A DNA stretch of 64,000 nt. Source: Cristatella mucedo. Lineage: Eukaryota; Bryozoa; Phylactolaemata; Cristatellidae. The stretch is taken from positions 2,607,501 to 2,671,500 of the forward strand of contig WPIO01000020.1 in assembly GCA_009760855.2 (NCBI GenBank), read 5' to 3'. Of the stretch, positions 57,401 through 62,340 are shown one piece after another. Both the position numbers and the translations under genes were made by a program. How positions within the stretch are numbered: position 1 is the first letter of the stretch; every line of letters begins with the position of its first letter. The notes below the pieces were generated by a model. The model was not told where the DNA came from, did no database searches, and saw nothing but the letters and a program-made list of their open reading frames with translations.

Positions 57401-58849
57401 TTCGCTGAAGGGGATGTCGTCGGAGCTTTAGACGCAGCTGTCCAAAGGCATACGGCTACGGCTCAGGTAGCTGCCTTATCCAAATCAAGAGCACTTTGTC
57501 AGAAAAGCCTGGGCAAAAGCTAAGCAAAGGAACCTAGTGTCTGGCCAACCAAGGACCACCAATAGTAGTGTGGAAATACATTTCGATGGAAAGCCGTCTG
57601 CCGTGGGCTCTGCGTGAACAAAGATTTCCCCTCGAGCTCGGAATGAGATCAAAACCTGTGGCATACAGAGCTAGTGCTATACCGACAGAGCTTCGGAGAC
57701 TGCAGCTCTATGGCACTCCACATAGGGTTTAACACTTGGCTTTACATTTATGCTTACCACGTGTGTGTGTTTGCTCTCGCTCGAGCCAAACCCTGATGTG
57801 CTGGCTGAACGCATTTGCATATTTTTAAGTGCAACAGTTGCCGAGCGGAAACCACTAAATCTTCTGTGGTCTGCTATATACCACAGACAGTAACAGCTGG
57901 ACCACTTCGTGGCTGAAGGATTCGCTGGGACCATATCCGACGAGCTGCTAACGATGCATTAAACTGAATAACAAGAAGAAAATTCACGAAATGACCATCT
58001 TTCTAGTCTCAGCGTGGGAGTAAGCTAATGTCACAAAATATGTCAAAATCTGACAGCCTCCAAGACGTTCGACAAATTCGCTGGAAAGGCTAAATATCCG
58101 TAGGCTTATTGGTTTACAGTAATTAAAAAGCTCATTATTCTGGTGCACTGTCGAGTGCAAAATGCCGAGGTGCAAAATTGACATTGACAGAAGCGATAAC
58201 AAATTAATGTATAAAGTCATAACTCAAGCATAGATCTGTGTTTTCTTCAATGTTCAACTGTAGTGCTTGAAAAATTCACTAACGCTGTTTTCATATACTT
58301 TTGTGTGCATTCTACTTGAATGTCTTTCTAGGTAACTTTGCGGTACTTCTTGCGGCTGGGATCGAGAAATGGAAAGTGCTTGGGCTCAGCCTATTCTCGT
58401 CAACGTCTTGCTTCTTAGGCCTTTACATTGGAGCATCAGTAGGATCGAACGAAATGGCCGCCGAATTCATATTTGCAGTCACGGCGGCAACATTTTTCTA
58501 TATTTCTCTTGTTGATCTGGTGAGCACAAGTCAAGTTCTTGCATGTAGATCACCCATGATCACTGCAGGCGTCTGTGCCGCTTGGTCCATTTACTTGAAT
58601 GTTTTTGCACGTACGACACTCGATCTGTGAAATTGCATTCATAATTAAGTTTGCACAAATGTCAGGTCAGCTATGGCCCTGTCTGCACGAGAGCTAACAC
58701 AAATCTCTGATGCGTTGTAGCTACCAAGTCTCATACACAAGTCCACTTCAACACCCTTACTGCACTTCCTGATGATCAACATTGGCCTGCTGCTTGGCTT
58801 TGCCATAATGTTCCTGTTTGCCATCTACGAGGACCTAATAACTGTATAG
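25145..58849 (+). CDS. SLC39A4-like: ZIP (SLC39) zinc transporter, LIV-1 subfamily, ZIP4/ZIP12-like, 13-exon gene
   Basis: Predicted to move zinc (possibly other divalent metals) into the cytosol across the plasma or a vesicle membrane. Joining exons 25145-25372, 40664-40778, 41030-41134, 43435-43589, 44058-44244, 44399-44568, 48347-48419, 48574-48641, 52664-52789, 53603-53723, 55731-55898, 58332-58519 and 58721-58849 gives 1833 nt and 610 residues with no stop and consistent phases. Seen: signal peptide (about 1-25), extracellular domain with spaced cysteines (to about 265), TM1-TM3 (about 266-365), His-rich loop SHGHSH (about 390), HNCADG in TM4 (470-475), HEVPHE in TM5 (499-504) and three further spans ending in YEDLITV. 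In ZIP4 the equivalent H, N, D and H, E, H side chains bind metal, with the same 29-residue spacing between motifs. The residue after HEVPHEIG is N where relatives usually have D. The family is certain; the exact paralogue is not. Exon 4 and exon 10 are the least certain pieces. The length is close to vertebrate ZIP4. Confidence 0.9.
26835..26960 (+). mobile_element. LINE-A 3' end with expanded AG tract
   Basis: GCAGCATCTGTAAAGTGTCG, then (AG)n at 26867-26901, then TTCAGTTCTCCGAGGGTGCT and a TTATT tail. The AG run sits where the stem-loop normally has AGAGA. Confidence 0.85.
28000..28115 (-). mobile_element. SINE-1 copy, 5' (head) truncated or diverged
   Basis: AGAAGAGCCTTAGCGGCTAT, CTCGCTTGCAGTAGAAAG and GGACTCGAAACCCACGATCT follow the SINE-1 consensus on the - strand. 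Confidence 0.75.
29940..30194 (+). CDS. Unrecognised 84-codon frame with a signal-like N-terminus
   Basis: Lies in ZIP intron 1 on the same strand. The translation starts MLDQNYFRAVASWLLLASLT and contains GTSCPYPGVGIINITQPMN, VSPQQALCNDFLCNLYYGG and an Ala run. The three cysteines and hydrophobic start could suit a secreted protein or an alternative extracellular exon of the ZIP gene, but I see no homology and it may be chance. Confidence 0.2.
   Translation: MLDQNYFRAVASWLLLASLTNDASGSNGTSCPYPGVGIINITQPMNDLIVLYRSGGNAAAAAFVSPQQALCNDFLCNLYYGGTA
31916..31960. repeat. (ATTTTA)n short tandem repeat
   Basis: About six copies of a 6-bp A/T unit. Confidence 0.9.
32571..33385 (+). pseudogene. Remnant of an uncharacterised multicopy animal protein family
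   Basis: 32571-32903 is open with LCFCNDSANPLEAIRINYSS, YVHVKEDYTSVMMLPHAL and DWEVTSDFKMVLFLIDLQG. After a stop and gap it continues SHIKLGLIVEPFVTVLDHES, KANSGLFVGPQKQK and FLGNRKVEQYMQLV with further stops. From memory these blocks belong, in this order, to a family abundant in arthropods and Hydra (H-x-V-H-x-K-E ... G-D-x-K ... H-I-K-L-G-L ... F-V-G-P-Q ... F-L-G-N) that behaves like a dispersed, probably transposon-derived gene. Function unknown to me. Disabled here. Confidence 0.65.
33690..33805 (-). mobile_element. SINE-1 copy, diverged
   Basis: CAGAAACCTTAAACGGCCAT, CTTTCGAGCCCACGACCTC and GAGCGAGCACCTTATTTCC on the - strand. It abuts a SINE-2 tail at 33812-33890. Confidence 0.6.
33812..33890 (-). 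mobile_element. SINE-2 tail fragment
   Basis: AATTCATTTGTATAGCGCCT, TAAGAGAACTTAATCTATAT, GAAGCACTTCGCATATTCC and GCAGGGCTCAAGCTCAC, the shared stem-loop end plus part of the head. Confidence 0.75.
34435..34505 (+). mobile_element. LINE-A 3' terminal fragment, weak
   Basis: TTCTCTAAGGTAGCTTTATC, AAGTGTATAATAATACTAAT; only the distal half of the terminus is seen. Confidence 0.5.
35510..35590 (+). mobile_element. LINE-A 3' end
   Basis: GCAGCGAATGTAAAGCGCTC, GATTGAGTTATCTGAGGGTC and a TTATTATTATA tail. Confidence 0.8.
35696..35830. repeat. AG-rich degenerate microsatellite
   Basis: GAGA/GAGT/GGAGA mixtures over about 130 bp. Confidence 0.9.
37340..37545 (+). mobile_element. LINE-A 3' UTR and terminus
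   Basis: CGTGCGTGCTGACAAAGTGC, ATGCTGCCACTAACCCTATT, then AAAGTGCCTAGATTGATATT, AAGTTCTCTGAGGGTACTAT and an ATT tail. Confidence 0.8.
37985..38065 (+). mobile_element. LINE-A 3' end, degenerate
   Basis: AAGCGTCTAGAAATATATTC, AGTTCTGTTAAGCCACC and a long ATTATTATTACT tail. Confidence 0.65.
38126..38162. repeat. GC-rich palindrome, 18-bp arms
   Basis: ACGGGGCTATTGCCCCCT (38126-38143), one base, then AGGGGGCTATAGCCCCGT (38145-38162), one mismatch in 18. Weaker pairing continues outward (GCC.GACA). Confidence 0.92.
39625..39765 (-). mobile_element. SINE-1 copy
   Basis: GCGGAAGAGCCTTAGCTGCA, GACTTGCAGTGTAGGTCGAT, GAAGGATTGCCCTCGGCAGG and CTAACCCGCGACCTGAATC on the - strand, ending in the A-box complement. 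Confidence 0.8.
39766..40663. other. End of ZIP intron 1, unassigned
   Basis: No repeat family or gene recognised before the exon 2 acceptor. Confidence 0.5.
40664..40778 (+). CDS. SLC39A4-like: ZIP exon 2: extracellular helix-rich domain
   Basis: Acceptor TTTTTAG, donor GTAGGC. Enters in phase 0 and leaves in phase 1. Encodes CFSVNRLLTQIG followed by an amphipathic helix (ELIAQLLSYTFINMAKG). It resembles the K-C-L-S-V-x-x-L segment that follows the first cysteines in ZIP4 and ZIP12. Confidence 0.8.
41030..41134 (+). CDS. SLC39A4-like: ZIP exon 3: extracellular domain
   Basis: Acceptor CTCTTGCAG, donor GTTTGT. Phase 1 in and phase 1 out. Encodes HIILDNCPMQPTELQ and then a leucine-rich helix (SDLMELLDVHSKALSLQ). 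The cysteine probably pairs with one in exon 2 or exon 4. Confidence 0.75.
41462..41545 (+). mobile_element. SINE-2-like head fragment
   Basis: TCGGGTCAATTTGGTACAGC, GGTAAAGTTGCTCGCACAGA and CCGAGATCAATGTGAC resemble the head of SINE-2 but the B-box is lost. It runs into a LINE-B 3' end. Confidence 0.5.
41548..42140 (-). mobile_element. LINE-B copy, 5' truncated
   Basis: - strand frame 41608-42120: LQLTMNMAARLVFKSQRFEH, WMPVEQRIQSKVRTLTHKAH, HGLAPSYLAELLHQFQPFL and MWNSPPQFLRNDNYSP, a CR1/L2-type C-terminal RT domain distinct from LINE-A. The 3' end has the family signature (complement of CATAAAGACCATGTGGGGGT). The last C-terminal residues are disrupted. Confidence 0.88.
42140..42235 (+). 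mobile_element. SINE-2 fragment
   Basis: GGTCTCGAATCCACTGGCG then TTCGAAGCGCTTGAATAGAG, ATTAAGTTCTTTTAGAATGC and an A/T tail. Confidence 0.7.
42278..42700 (-). mobile_element. LINE-A 3' part, diverged
   Basis: AATAATAATAATACGTTTGT, ATAGCGCCTTCAGAGGAATG, CTCTCTAGGCACTTTACAGA on the - strand, followed by coding remnants (complement of TGAGTTCCAGGCTTCCGGAG and of GAACGATTCTTCGCCTGGTG). Confidence 0.75.
42735..42882 (-). mobile_element. SINE-2 copy
   Basis: ATTCATTTGTATAGCGTCCC, AGAACTTAATCTCTATTCAG, GCCTCGGAACTCGAGCCCAC and CACCTTAACCGCTAAACC, a full-length - strand copy. Confidence 0.88.
43298..43395 (-). mobile_element. LINE-A 3' end just upstream of ZIP exon 4
   Basis: ACACTTGATAAAGCGCCCTC, GGAGAACTCAGTCTCTTTCT, AAGCGCTTTACTTTTGCTGC, ending about 40 nt before the exon 4 acceptor (43434). 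Confidence 0.88.
43435..43589 (+). CDS. SLC39A4-like: ZIP exon 4: extracellular domain (inferred from phase and pattern)
   Basis: An exon entering in phase 1 and leaving in phase 0 is required between exons 3 and 5. This open stretch fits, with acceptor GCATTAG and donor ATG|GTAAAT. It encodes IVRACRQYETICIAHYDRF and then LDLSSVMQIV, which looks like the C..YxxxxxF..H(Y)..L.LxxLM segment of the ZIP4/12 extracellular domain, followed by a Ser/Thr/Asn-rich linker. The acceptor polypyrimidine tract is weak, and a downstream AG (43453) is out of phase. A LINE-A 3' end lies about 45 nt upstream. Confidence 0.6.
43915..44018 (+). mobile_element. LINE-A 3' UTR fragment just upstream of ZIP exon 5
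   Basis: TTGATGTGCTTATGCGTGCT, GACACTGTGCATGCTGCCAC and CACCCCTAACCATATTATTC match the LINE-A 3' UTR at 11977-12080 almost exactly. It ends about 40 nt before exon 5 and includes CTAAC at 43999-44003. Confidence 0.9.
44058..44244 (+). CDS. SLC39A4-like: ZIP exon 5: membrane-proximal CLS..AAYG segment
   Basis: Acceptor GCTATTGCAG, donor GTATGG. Phase 0 in, phase 1 out. Encodes CLSPEQLLAAYGFEAMDG and ADQLLVMSPGLLQQKLGGYC. This is the well-conserved block just before TM1 in ZIP4, ZIP12 and ZIP14 (C-L-S/T-x-x-x-L-x-A-Y-G ... L-S-P-A-L-L-Q-Q). It is the strongest extracellular marker in the gene. Confidence 0.9.
44399..44568 (+). CDS. SLC39A4-like: ZIP exon 6: TM1 and TM2
   Basis: Acceptor CGTTTCAG, donor GTTAGT. 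Phase 1 in, phase 0 out. Encodes AYGYGTLTIFIISLLPLLG (TM1) and LTLFTALAIGTMLSDALLHI (TM2) ending LPE. The S/G-D-A-L-L-H-x-x-P motif of TM2 is characteristic of LIV-1 ZIP proteins. The intron before it is only 154 bp. Confidence 0.93.
44578..44655. repeat. GAT/GCT-rich simple repeat at the start of ZIP intron 6
   Basis: GATGATGCTGCTGCTGATAA and (GATGAT)n directly after the exon 6 donor; joins a LINE-A insertion. Confidence 0.85.
44656..45762 (+). mobile_element. LINE-A, most complete RT copy, in ZIP intron 6
   Basis: Frame 1 (44777-45142) carries the RT core: KYAVPQGSVLGPILFTVYTL, PLADVIAKHNLGFHFYADDT and KLNNNQTNLLVMGKPSVIHK. Frame 2 (45285-45760) carries the C-terminal domain: LQLVQNSTGRLVCRERRCCH, HWLPVKQRIDFKVLSLTFRS. 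The YADD catalytic box is intact, but frameshifts and stops separate the parts. It starts abruptly, as 5'-truncated LINEs do, and switches to LINE-B at about 45770 instead of ending in its own 3' UTR. Confidence 0.92.
45775..46285 (+). mobile_element. LINE-B 3' part fused to LINE-A
   Basis: AELLHRFQHVRALRSCVDNK, LAVPFLRLKTVGHRSFSSAG, RLWNSLPQFLRNDIYSP and FSLLRETKSVGYRMRTESR, then the LINE-B 3' end (CCCACATGGTCTTTATGACT .. GGAGATACATTACAT). Confidence 0.9.
46290..48346. other. Remainder of ZIP intron 6
   Basis: Apart from the AT microsatellite at 47726-47784, no gene or repeat family is recognised. Confidence 0.55.
47726..47784. repeat. (AT)n microsatellite
   Basis: About 59 bp of pure TA repeats. 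Confidence 0.98.
48347..48419 (+). CDS. SLC39A4-like: ZIP exon 7: start of TM3
   Basis: Acceptor GTTCGCAG, donor GTGAGA. Phase 0 in, phase 1 out. Encodes ILGDSTEYVGSVSENLLEV and then VTTFIG, the linker after TM2 and the first half of TM3. Confidence 0.85.
48574..48641 (+). CDS. SLC39A4-like: ZIP exon 8: end of TM3
   Basis: Acceptor CTGTTGCAG, donor GTAGAG. Phase 1 in, phase 0 out. Encodes GAYVFFLLEMSLHIARKKM, matching the G-x-Y-x-F-F-L-x-E-x of TM3 in ZIP4/8/12/14, followed by basic residues on the cytosolic side. Confidence 0.9.
49240..49388 (+). mobile_element. SINE-2 copy in ZIP intron 8
   Basis: GTCGCTTAGGTGCTCGCCAC, GGTCGCAGGCTCGAGCCTGG, TGTAAAGCGCCTGAATAGAG and a TTTATTTATTT tail. Confidence 0.85.
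49771..49829. repeat. (CT)n microsatellite
   Basis: Nearly pure CT units. Confidence 0.98.
50060..50580 (-). mobile_element. LINE-A RT fragment, - strand
   Basis: - strand translation gives MIAKHSLGFQFWADDTQLYF (YADD box changed to WADD) and, upstream, a degenerate region matching the segment before it (SHLAWASMAVHW-like, then VPQGSALDP-like). It meets the next fragment head to head. Confidence 0.8.
50590..51240 (+). mobile_element. LINE-A RT fragment, + strand
   Basis: LVSLDYSAAFDIL (motif A), then a degenerate VPxGSVLDP region and FTSMQITLRCTF (damaged YADD region), continuing to about 51190, then a short ATT run near 51225-51242. Confidence 0.75.
51414..51452. repeat. (AT)n microsatellite
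   Basis: About 39 bp of TA repeats. Confidence 0.98.
51484..51592 (-). mobile_element. SINE-2 copy, head part
   Basis: CACATATGAGACGAGGCTCA, AACTACGACCTCGGTCAACT and GAGCACCTTAACCGCTGGC are the SINE-2 head on the - strand. Confidence 0.7.
51593..52663. other. Remainder of ZIP intron 8, unassigned
   Basis: No gene or repeat recognised. A 91-codon frame at 52371-52646 has no known domain. Confidence 0.5.
52664..52789 (+). CDS. SLC39A4-like: ZIP exon 9: cytosolic His-rich loop
   Basis: Acceptor GCTGCAG, donor GTAAGT. 42 codons, phase 0 in and out. Encodes SRSHAVSHGHSHFDARDL. In LIV-1 ZIPs the TM3-TM4 loop carries alternating histidines thought to bind zinc and control turnover; this one is short, with four histidines within eight positions. 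Confidence 0.85.
53030..53398 (+). pseudogene. C-terminal fragment of the same uncharacterised family
   Basis: Open for 120 codons in ZIP intron 9: TNFLGNVRTGNYKELLEDLL, NMSQKINFIHSHLDFFPDSC, DDHGEPFHKDIA and RYQGKWSTSMMADYCW. This is the conserved end of the family (F-L-G-N..Y..L, H-S-H-L-D-F-F-P, S-D-x-H-G-E-x-F-H, R-Y-Q-G-K-W..M..D-Y-C-W). No upstream domains are present, so it is a fragment, though its frame is intact. Confidence 0.75.
53603..53723 (+). CDS. SLC39A4-like: ZIP exon 10: cytosolic loop, Ala-rich
   Basis: Acceptor TTATTTTAG, donor GTCATG (weak). 121 nt, phase 0 in and phase 1 out, exactly what is needed to connect exon 9 to exon 11. Encodes QQDFRNSSLTSVFGRTAARA and a further Ala-rich stretch. 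I recognise no conserved motif, so the call rests on phase, splice-like borders and position. A different exon of length 1 mod 3 could replace it. Confidence 0.55.
54485..55075 (-). mobile_element. LINE-B copy in ZIP intron 10
   Basis: Nucleotide match to the copy at 41548-42140: 3' end near 54500, then complements of the WNSLPQFLR, SCVDNKL and EQRI coding blocks, with disabling changes. Confidence 0.85.
55150..55262 (-). mobile_element. SINE-2 head fragment
   Basis: GGGCTTGAGCCCATGACCGT, GGTCATCTAGTACATTCACC and GCGAGCACCTTAAACACTG. Confidence 0.7.
55262..55560 (+). mobile_element. LINE-A fragment, very degenerate
   Basis: GCTCTTCTGACTCAGGTCGC, TTTGGAGATCACGATTACAG and CACCCCCTGAATTGAGGAC faintly follow the C-terminal LINE-A coding sequence. 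Confidence 0.45.
55731..55898 (+). CDS. SLC39A4-like: ZIP exon 11: TM4 HNxxDG and TM5 HExPHE, the metal-site exon
   Basis: Acceptor TCTCGTTGCAG, donor GTAAGG. Phase 1 in and out. Encodes LAGDLLHNCADGLAVGAGFA and LGIAVCCHEVPHEI. These are the two signatures that form the binuclear metal centre in ZIP transporters. The first histidine of H-E-x-P-H-E is present, as in ZIP4/12 and unlike ZIP8/14, which have glutamate there. Confidence 0.95.
56484..56610 (-). mobile_element. SINE-1 copy in ZIP intron 11
   Basis: AAAAGAGCCCTTACGGATAT, TACCACTGCTTGCAGTGGGT and CTTGAACCCATGACCTGGG on the - strand. Confidence 0.8.
56640..57262 (-). mobile_element. LINE-B copy in ZIP intron 11
   Basis: Same layout as 54485-55075, from the 3' end (CTGTAACTCCATAAAGCCAT) to the upstream block ATTACAATAATCAAGCCGAG, with an internal deletion near 56925. 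Confidence 0.85.
57263..58331. other. Remainder of ZIP intron 11
   Basis: No gene recognised. It includes the source-like copy of an 89-bp duplication (57932-58020). Confidence 0.5.
57932..58020 (+). repeat. 89-bp duplicated segment, intronic copy
   Basis: Matches 59801-59889 with about three differences. Confidence 0.95.
58332..58519 (+). CDS. SLC39A4-like: ZIP exon 12: end of TM5, TM6, TM7
   Basis: Acceptor TCTTTCTAG, donor GTGAGC. Phase 1 in, phase 0 out. Encodes GNFAVLLAAGIEKWKVLGL (end of TM5), a TM6 with LGLYIGASVG, and TM7 with FAVTAATFFYISLVDL. The G-N-F start completes HEVPHEIGNF across the intron. Confidence 0.93.
58721..58849 (+). CDS. SLC39A4-like: ZIP exon 13: TM8 and stop codon
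   Basis: Acceptor TGCGTTGTAG. Enters in phase 0. Encodes LPSLIHKSTSTPLLHFLMIN and then TM8, ending FAIYEDLITV and TAG at 58847-58849. The L-L-x-x-N-x-G-L-L-x-G ... Y-E-D-x-I end is the standard C-terminus of LIV-1 ZIPs. I see no canonical AATAAA in the next 250 bp, so the 3' end of the transcript is not set. Confidence 0.93.
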   Translation, partial: LPSLIHKSTSTPLLHFLMINIGLLLGFAIMFLFAIYEDLITV

Positions 58850-59547
58850 CCGCTGCCAGCACAGTGGCAGGGGTGGACAGTTCATCATTCTGGCAGGAAG
58901 AAAATGTGCAGCAAGCAGCAGCAGAAGCAGAATGAACATCGATTTTGCCAATCAAGCTCTCGTCGGCCTTTCAGAGCAGGCAGTGCAGATTCCTAACTAC
59001 TCTAATACGATTACAATTAAGTTTGAGTGTGCTATATGATACAATGTCTGATTTTCCGAATATAATACTATCTGTAGTAATGAGCAAGACCGGATGAGCT
59101 AAGATGAAGGATGTTATTGATGCCTAATCTAGCCTTTTCAGCCTTTGTACCGTCGATTGTTGCAGCTTTGGCACATTGCTGATTCTCGATGATAATGAGT
59201 CCAACGGGCATTAGTCACTGTCTTGGTCTGTCGTAAGAACTCCACTGGGAGGACCGGCACCTTGCAGAACTTTCTTTCCTCGGTAAGAACAACTCGGGGA
59301 ATGCGAGTGAAGGCCGTTAAGATCAGCTGTTTGGTGCCAAATGTGTGCCAAACAAGTGCCAAACAAGTGCCAAATTTGGTCGTCACGGAGCCAGATTAAT
59401 ATTGCTGCCCAAAAAAGTGTCCTAGCATGGGATCTGCTAAGTTGAGGCACGTACATTTTAGCAGTCCTTTGCAGTGAATGACCTAGCAGATTGCTTATGC
59501 CTAGAGAACCGTGGGCACGGGGAGAGGCTCGGGCCTGATACTGTTGC
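58850..59547. other. 3' flank of the ZIP gene
   Basis: Probably starts with the 3' UTR. A period-11 repeat (GTGCCAAACAA, three units) lies at 59345-59372. No other gene is seen. Confidence 0.5.
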
Positions 59548-59965
59548 TATAATAATAATAATGCACTTGATAAAGCACCCTCAGAGAACTTAATCTCTCT
59601 CTAGGCACTTTACATTTGCTGCAAAAGGATATGCAATTTAATGGTGAGTAATATCATGCTTGATAAAAAATCATAATGAATAACATGGTTAGGGGTGACA
59701 TGCACAGGATCAGCATGTAAATGTGGTTAGTGGCAGCATGCACAGTGTCAGCATGCATGAGCACGTGAAGGACAAATCACAGGGACCCACTAAATGGGAG
59801 CATATGCGACGAGCTGCTAACGATGCATTAAACTGAATAACAAGAAGAAAATTCACGAAATGACCGTCTTTCTAGTCTCAGCGTGGTAGTATGTATTTAC
59901 TTATTAGTATGTATTACTTAAATGTCCTAAATAGTTGTGTTTTTAAGTTCTTCTTGATGCGTCTC
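59548..59965 (-). mobile_element. LINE-A 3' end and UTR with an internal 130-bp insertion
   Basis: GCACTTGATAAAGCACCCTC .. TCTCTCTAGGCACTTTACAT .. AGGGACCCACTAAATG to 59796, then a foreign segment to about 59924, then LINE-A resumes TCCTAAATAGTTGTGTTTTT. Confidence 0.88.
59801..59889 (+). repeat. 89-bp duplicated segment, copy inside LINE-A
   Basis: Partner of 57932-58020; part of a 130-bp insert flanked by TAAATG on both sides. Confidence 0.95.
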
Positions 59966-60612
59966 AGACATCTGTAAGCCCTACTGCGATAATAGGTGGC
60001 ATAGAAAACGTACAACAGGCTATTGATGCAGGCTTAGCAGCCATGCATTATTCACATCGTCTAGAAGTTAGCCGGCATGATAGTGAACACTTCAAGCGAA
60101 TAAAGTCCCAATGGCAAGCAAGCAATGAACATAAGCCTTCTCTCTGCTCTTCGGCTATGTCGATTTAAAAAAAAATGCACTGTGGAGGTTAACGGTAAGT
60201 TCTATGTGCAGTAGCATTCGTGCTAGCTAATGCATGCATGTTCTTATGCATGCACATGTACCTGCACACGTGAGAGAGCCCTACACACACATGCACTTAC
60301 ACCTGTGCGTCATATGCATGCATTCACACCAACCAATGTATAAACAAAAGAAGGAAAGCTTGAACTTGAAGAAGAGAGAGGTGAAGGCAAACCTTGACCA
60401 CGGTTGGGATGTCAAATCATATATGGGGGGAGGCTTCAGAGTCATAGCGCGAGATGGCCACAGCATGCAAGCTCCCTTTGGTGCACCCACCAAAGCACCC
60501 ACGTGCATACATGCACGCACACGGACACCCACTCCATGCACATAGACCCCTTCTCACATATACCCATTTATAGCAAAGGGAATTTACTGCAGACCAATTA
60601 GGAAGGCAGTGC
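59966..60612. other. Unassigned stretch
   Basis: CA- and TGCATG-rich in 60225-60545. No gene recognised. Confidence 0.5.
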
Positions 60613-60617
60613 AACGC

Positions 60618-60768
60618 CGAGCTGGTTTGGTCCAGCGGTTAAGGTTCTCGCTCCGACCACGGTCTGACTGGGGTCGCGGGCTCGAGCCCCGAGGCATATG
60701 TGAAGCGCCTGAATAGAGATTAGGTTCTCTTGGGGCGCTATTTAAAGAATTATATTTATTTATTTAAG
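60618..60768 (+). mobile_element. SINE-2, best preserved copy
   Basis: GAGCTGGTTTGGTCCAGCGG, GGGCTCGAGCCCCGAGGCAT, GTGAAGCGCCTGAATAGAGA, TTAGGTTCTCTTGGGGCGCT and a TTATTTATTT tail. Confidence 0.92.
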
Positions 60769-61528
60769 TTAATGCAGTAGTACAGAAAGACAATCAAAAA
60801 TCCACAAGGAGCTTCACTTATTTCTGAATTTGCATCAGCGCATACATGGTCACCAACCAAGTGGACCCCTACTTTTTTAGAAGACACAAGATCCAAAAGG
60901 CTTTCGGGATAGAAATGAAGGGAAAACCTTTGTCTGGGGATGAGGTACCGACGATAGCATACCAGCAGCAGCAGCCGCACGGCACCGGTGCTCTCAACCG
61001 AGTTAGTCAACATCCGAATGGGAGCAACCCTGCAATGAACTAAACTCGGGTTCTTAAAGCCCTATTTGGATCTCATACAAGTTGCATTTCTACCGAAAAG
61101 CTATGCATATCTCCACTTTGATAAAGCAGTCACTGAAAATTGATACGTCTCGTCTTATGAGCTTGCAATCCCAACAAGATTGCTGGCTGCCGAGATTTGG
61201 ACAAGAGTGTTCGATGGATATGACACTACCAACATGTCTTGATAATTAGGCCCAGCACAACCGACAGAAATAAACAGCACAGCAATCCCCGAGACTCTGT
61301 ATGAAAATGCTCACAGCGATTTGCAGTTGCAGCTTTTCCTGCTTCATCCTCGGCGATAGACATTATTGTCAACACAAGCTGCATGCTGCCAGGGACGATA
61401 GCAGGTATGGCGGTTCAGATGCAGAACGAGCATTGTCAGCAGTTCAAAGTTCTGCTGTACAAAATATATAAGATCTCTTAGAAAGACTACTGTAATATGA
61501 ATTTCACGGTCCGGGAAGAAATATAGAT
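60769..61528. other. Unassigned stretch
   Basis: No gene or repeat recognised. Confidence 0.5.
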
Positions 61529-61529
61529 A

Positions 61530-62340
61530 TCGTTTTCGACAACAGCCTAAATTTAAAAGCTTCATTTAGAAGACTGCTTCTACGGCTAGCCATCACGTCC
61601 GATCCCTATCAAAGATTAGGAGCTGTCTTCCACAGTGGGTTGTAAAAAATTTAAGTAGCTCCTTAGTTCTTTGTCGGTTTGATTATTGTAATTCCCTTTT
61701 GGCTGAGCTACCGAAAAAAGCGATTAGGCCACTGCAGCTGACTTTGAATATGGCTGCAAGGCTAGTTTTCAAGTCCCAGAAGTTTGAGCATGTGTAGCAG
61801 TAATGGCCTTTGCTAAAAGAGCTAGGGTAACTGCCGGTTGATCAGCAGATAGAGAGCAAAGTTCTTACGCTAACCCACTAGGCCTGCCATGGCTTGGCTC
61901 CTCAGTATTAAGCAAAACTCCTGTGCCAGTTTCAACCTCCTCGGGCCCTCAGGTCCTGTATGGACAATCAATTAGCTCTTCCATTCCTCCACTTGCAGAC
62001 CGTTGGCAACAGAAGCTTTAGCTCTACAGATCCTAGACTGTGGAGCTCGCTTCCACAATTCTCACGCAGCGGAGACAACTACTCTCTTGCTGCTGACTAT
62101 GACATATCCTTTCCAGCAGTCCCGAGCTGCTTTTTCTACGCTACTCACTACCTCAAACGCTCATCTTACACTGCTACGATTCTAACTTTCTCTTTGTTGC
62201 GTGAAATGAAGTCTTTTGGCTACCGAATGTTTACCGAAAGCCGCTTAGGCTGTGAGTGTGCTTTAGAAAATTCTCCTCCGTAACCCCCACGTAATCTGAG
62301 TGGCTTTATGGAGTAACGTACGGAGATACAATACGCACAG
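61530..62340 (+). mobile_element. LINE-B copy, degenerate, longer at its 5' side
   Basis: From IVFDNSLNLKASFRRLLLRL through LWSSLPQFSRS and FSLLREMKSFGYRMFTESR to the 3' end CCCACGTAATCTGAGTGGCT. Contains stops. Confidence 0.85.
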
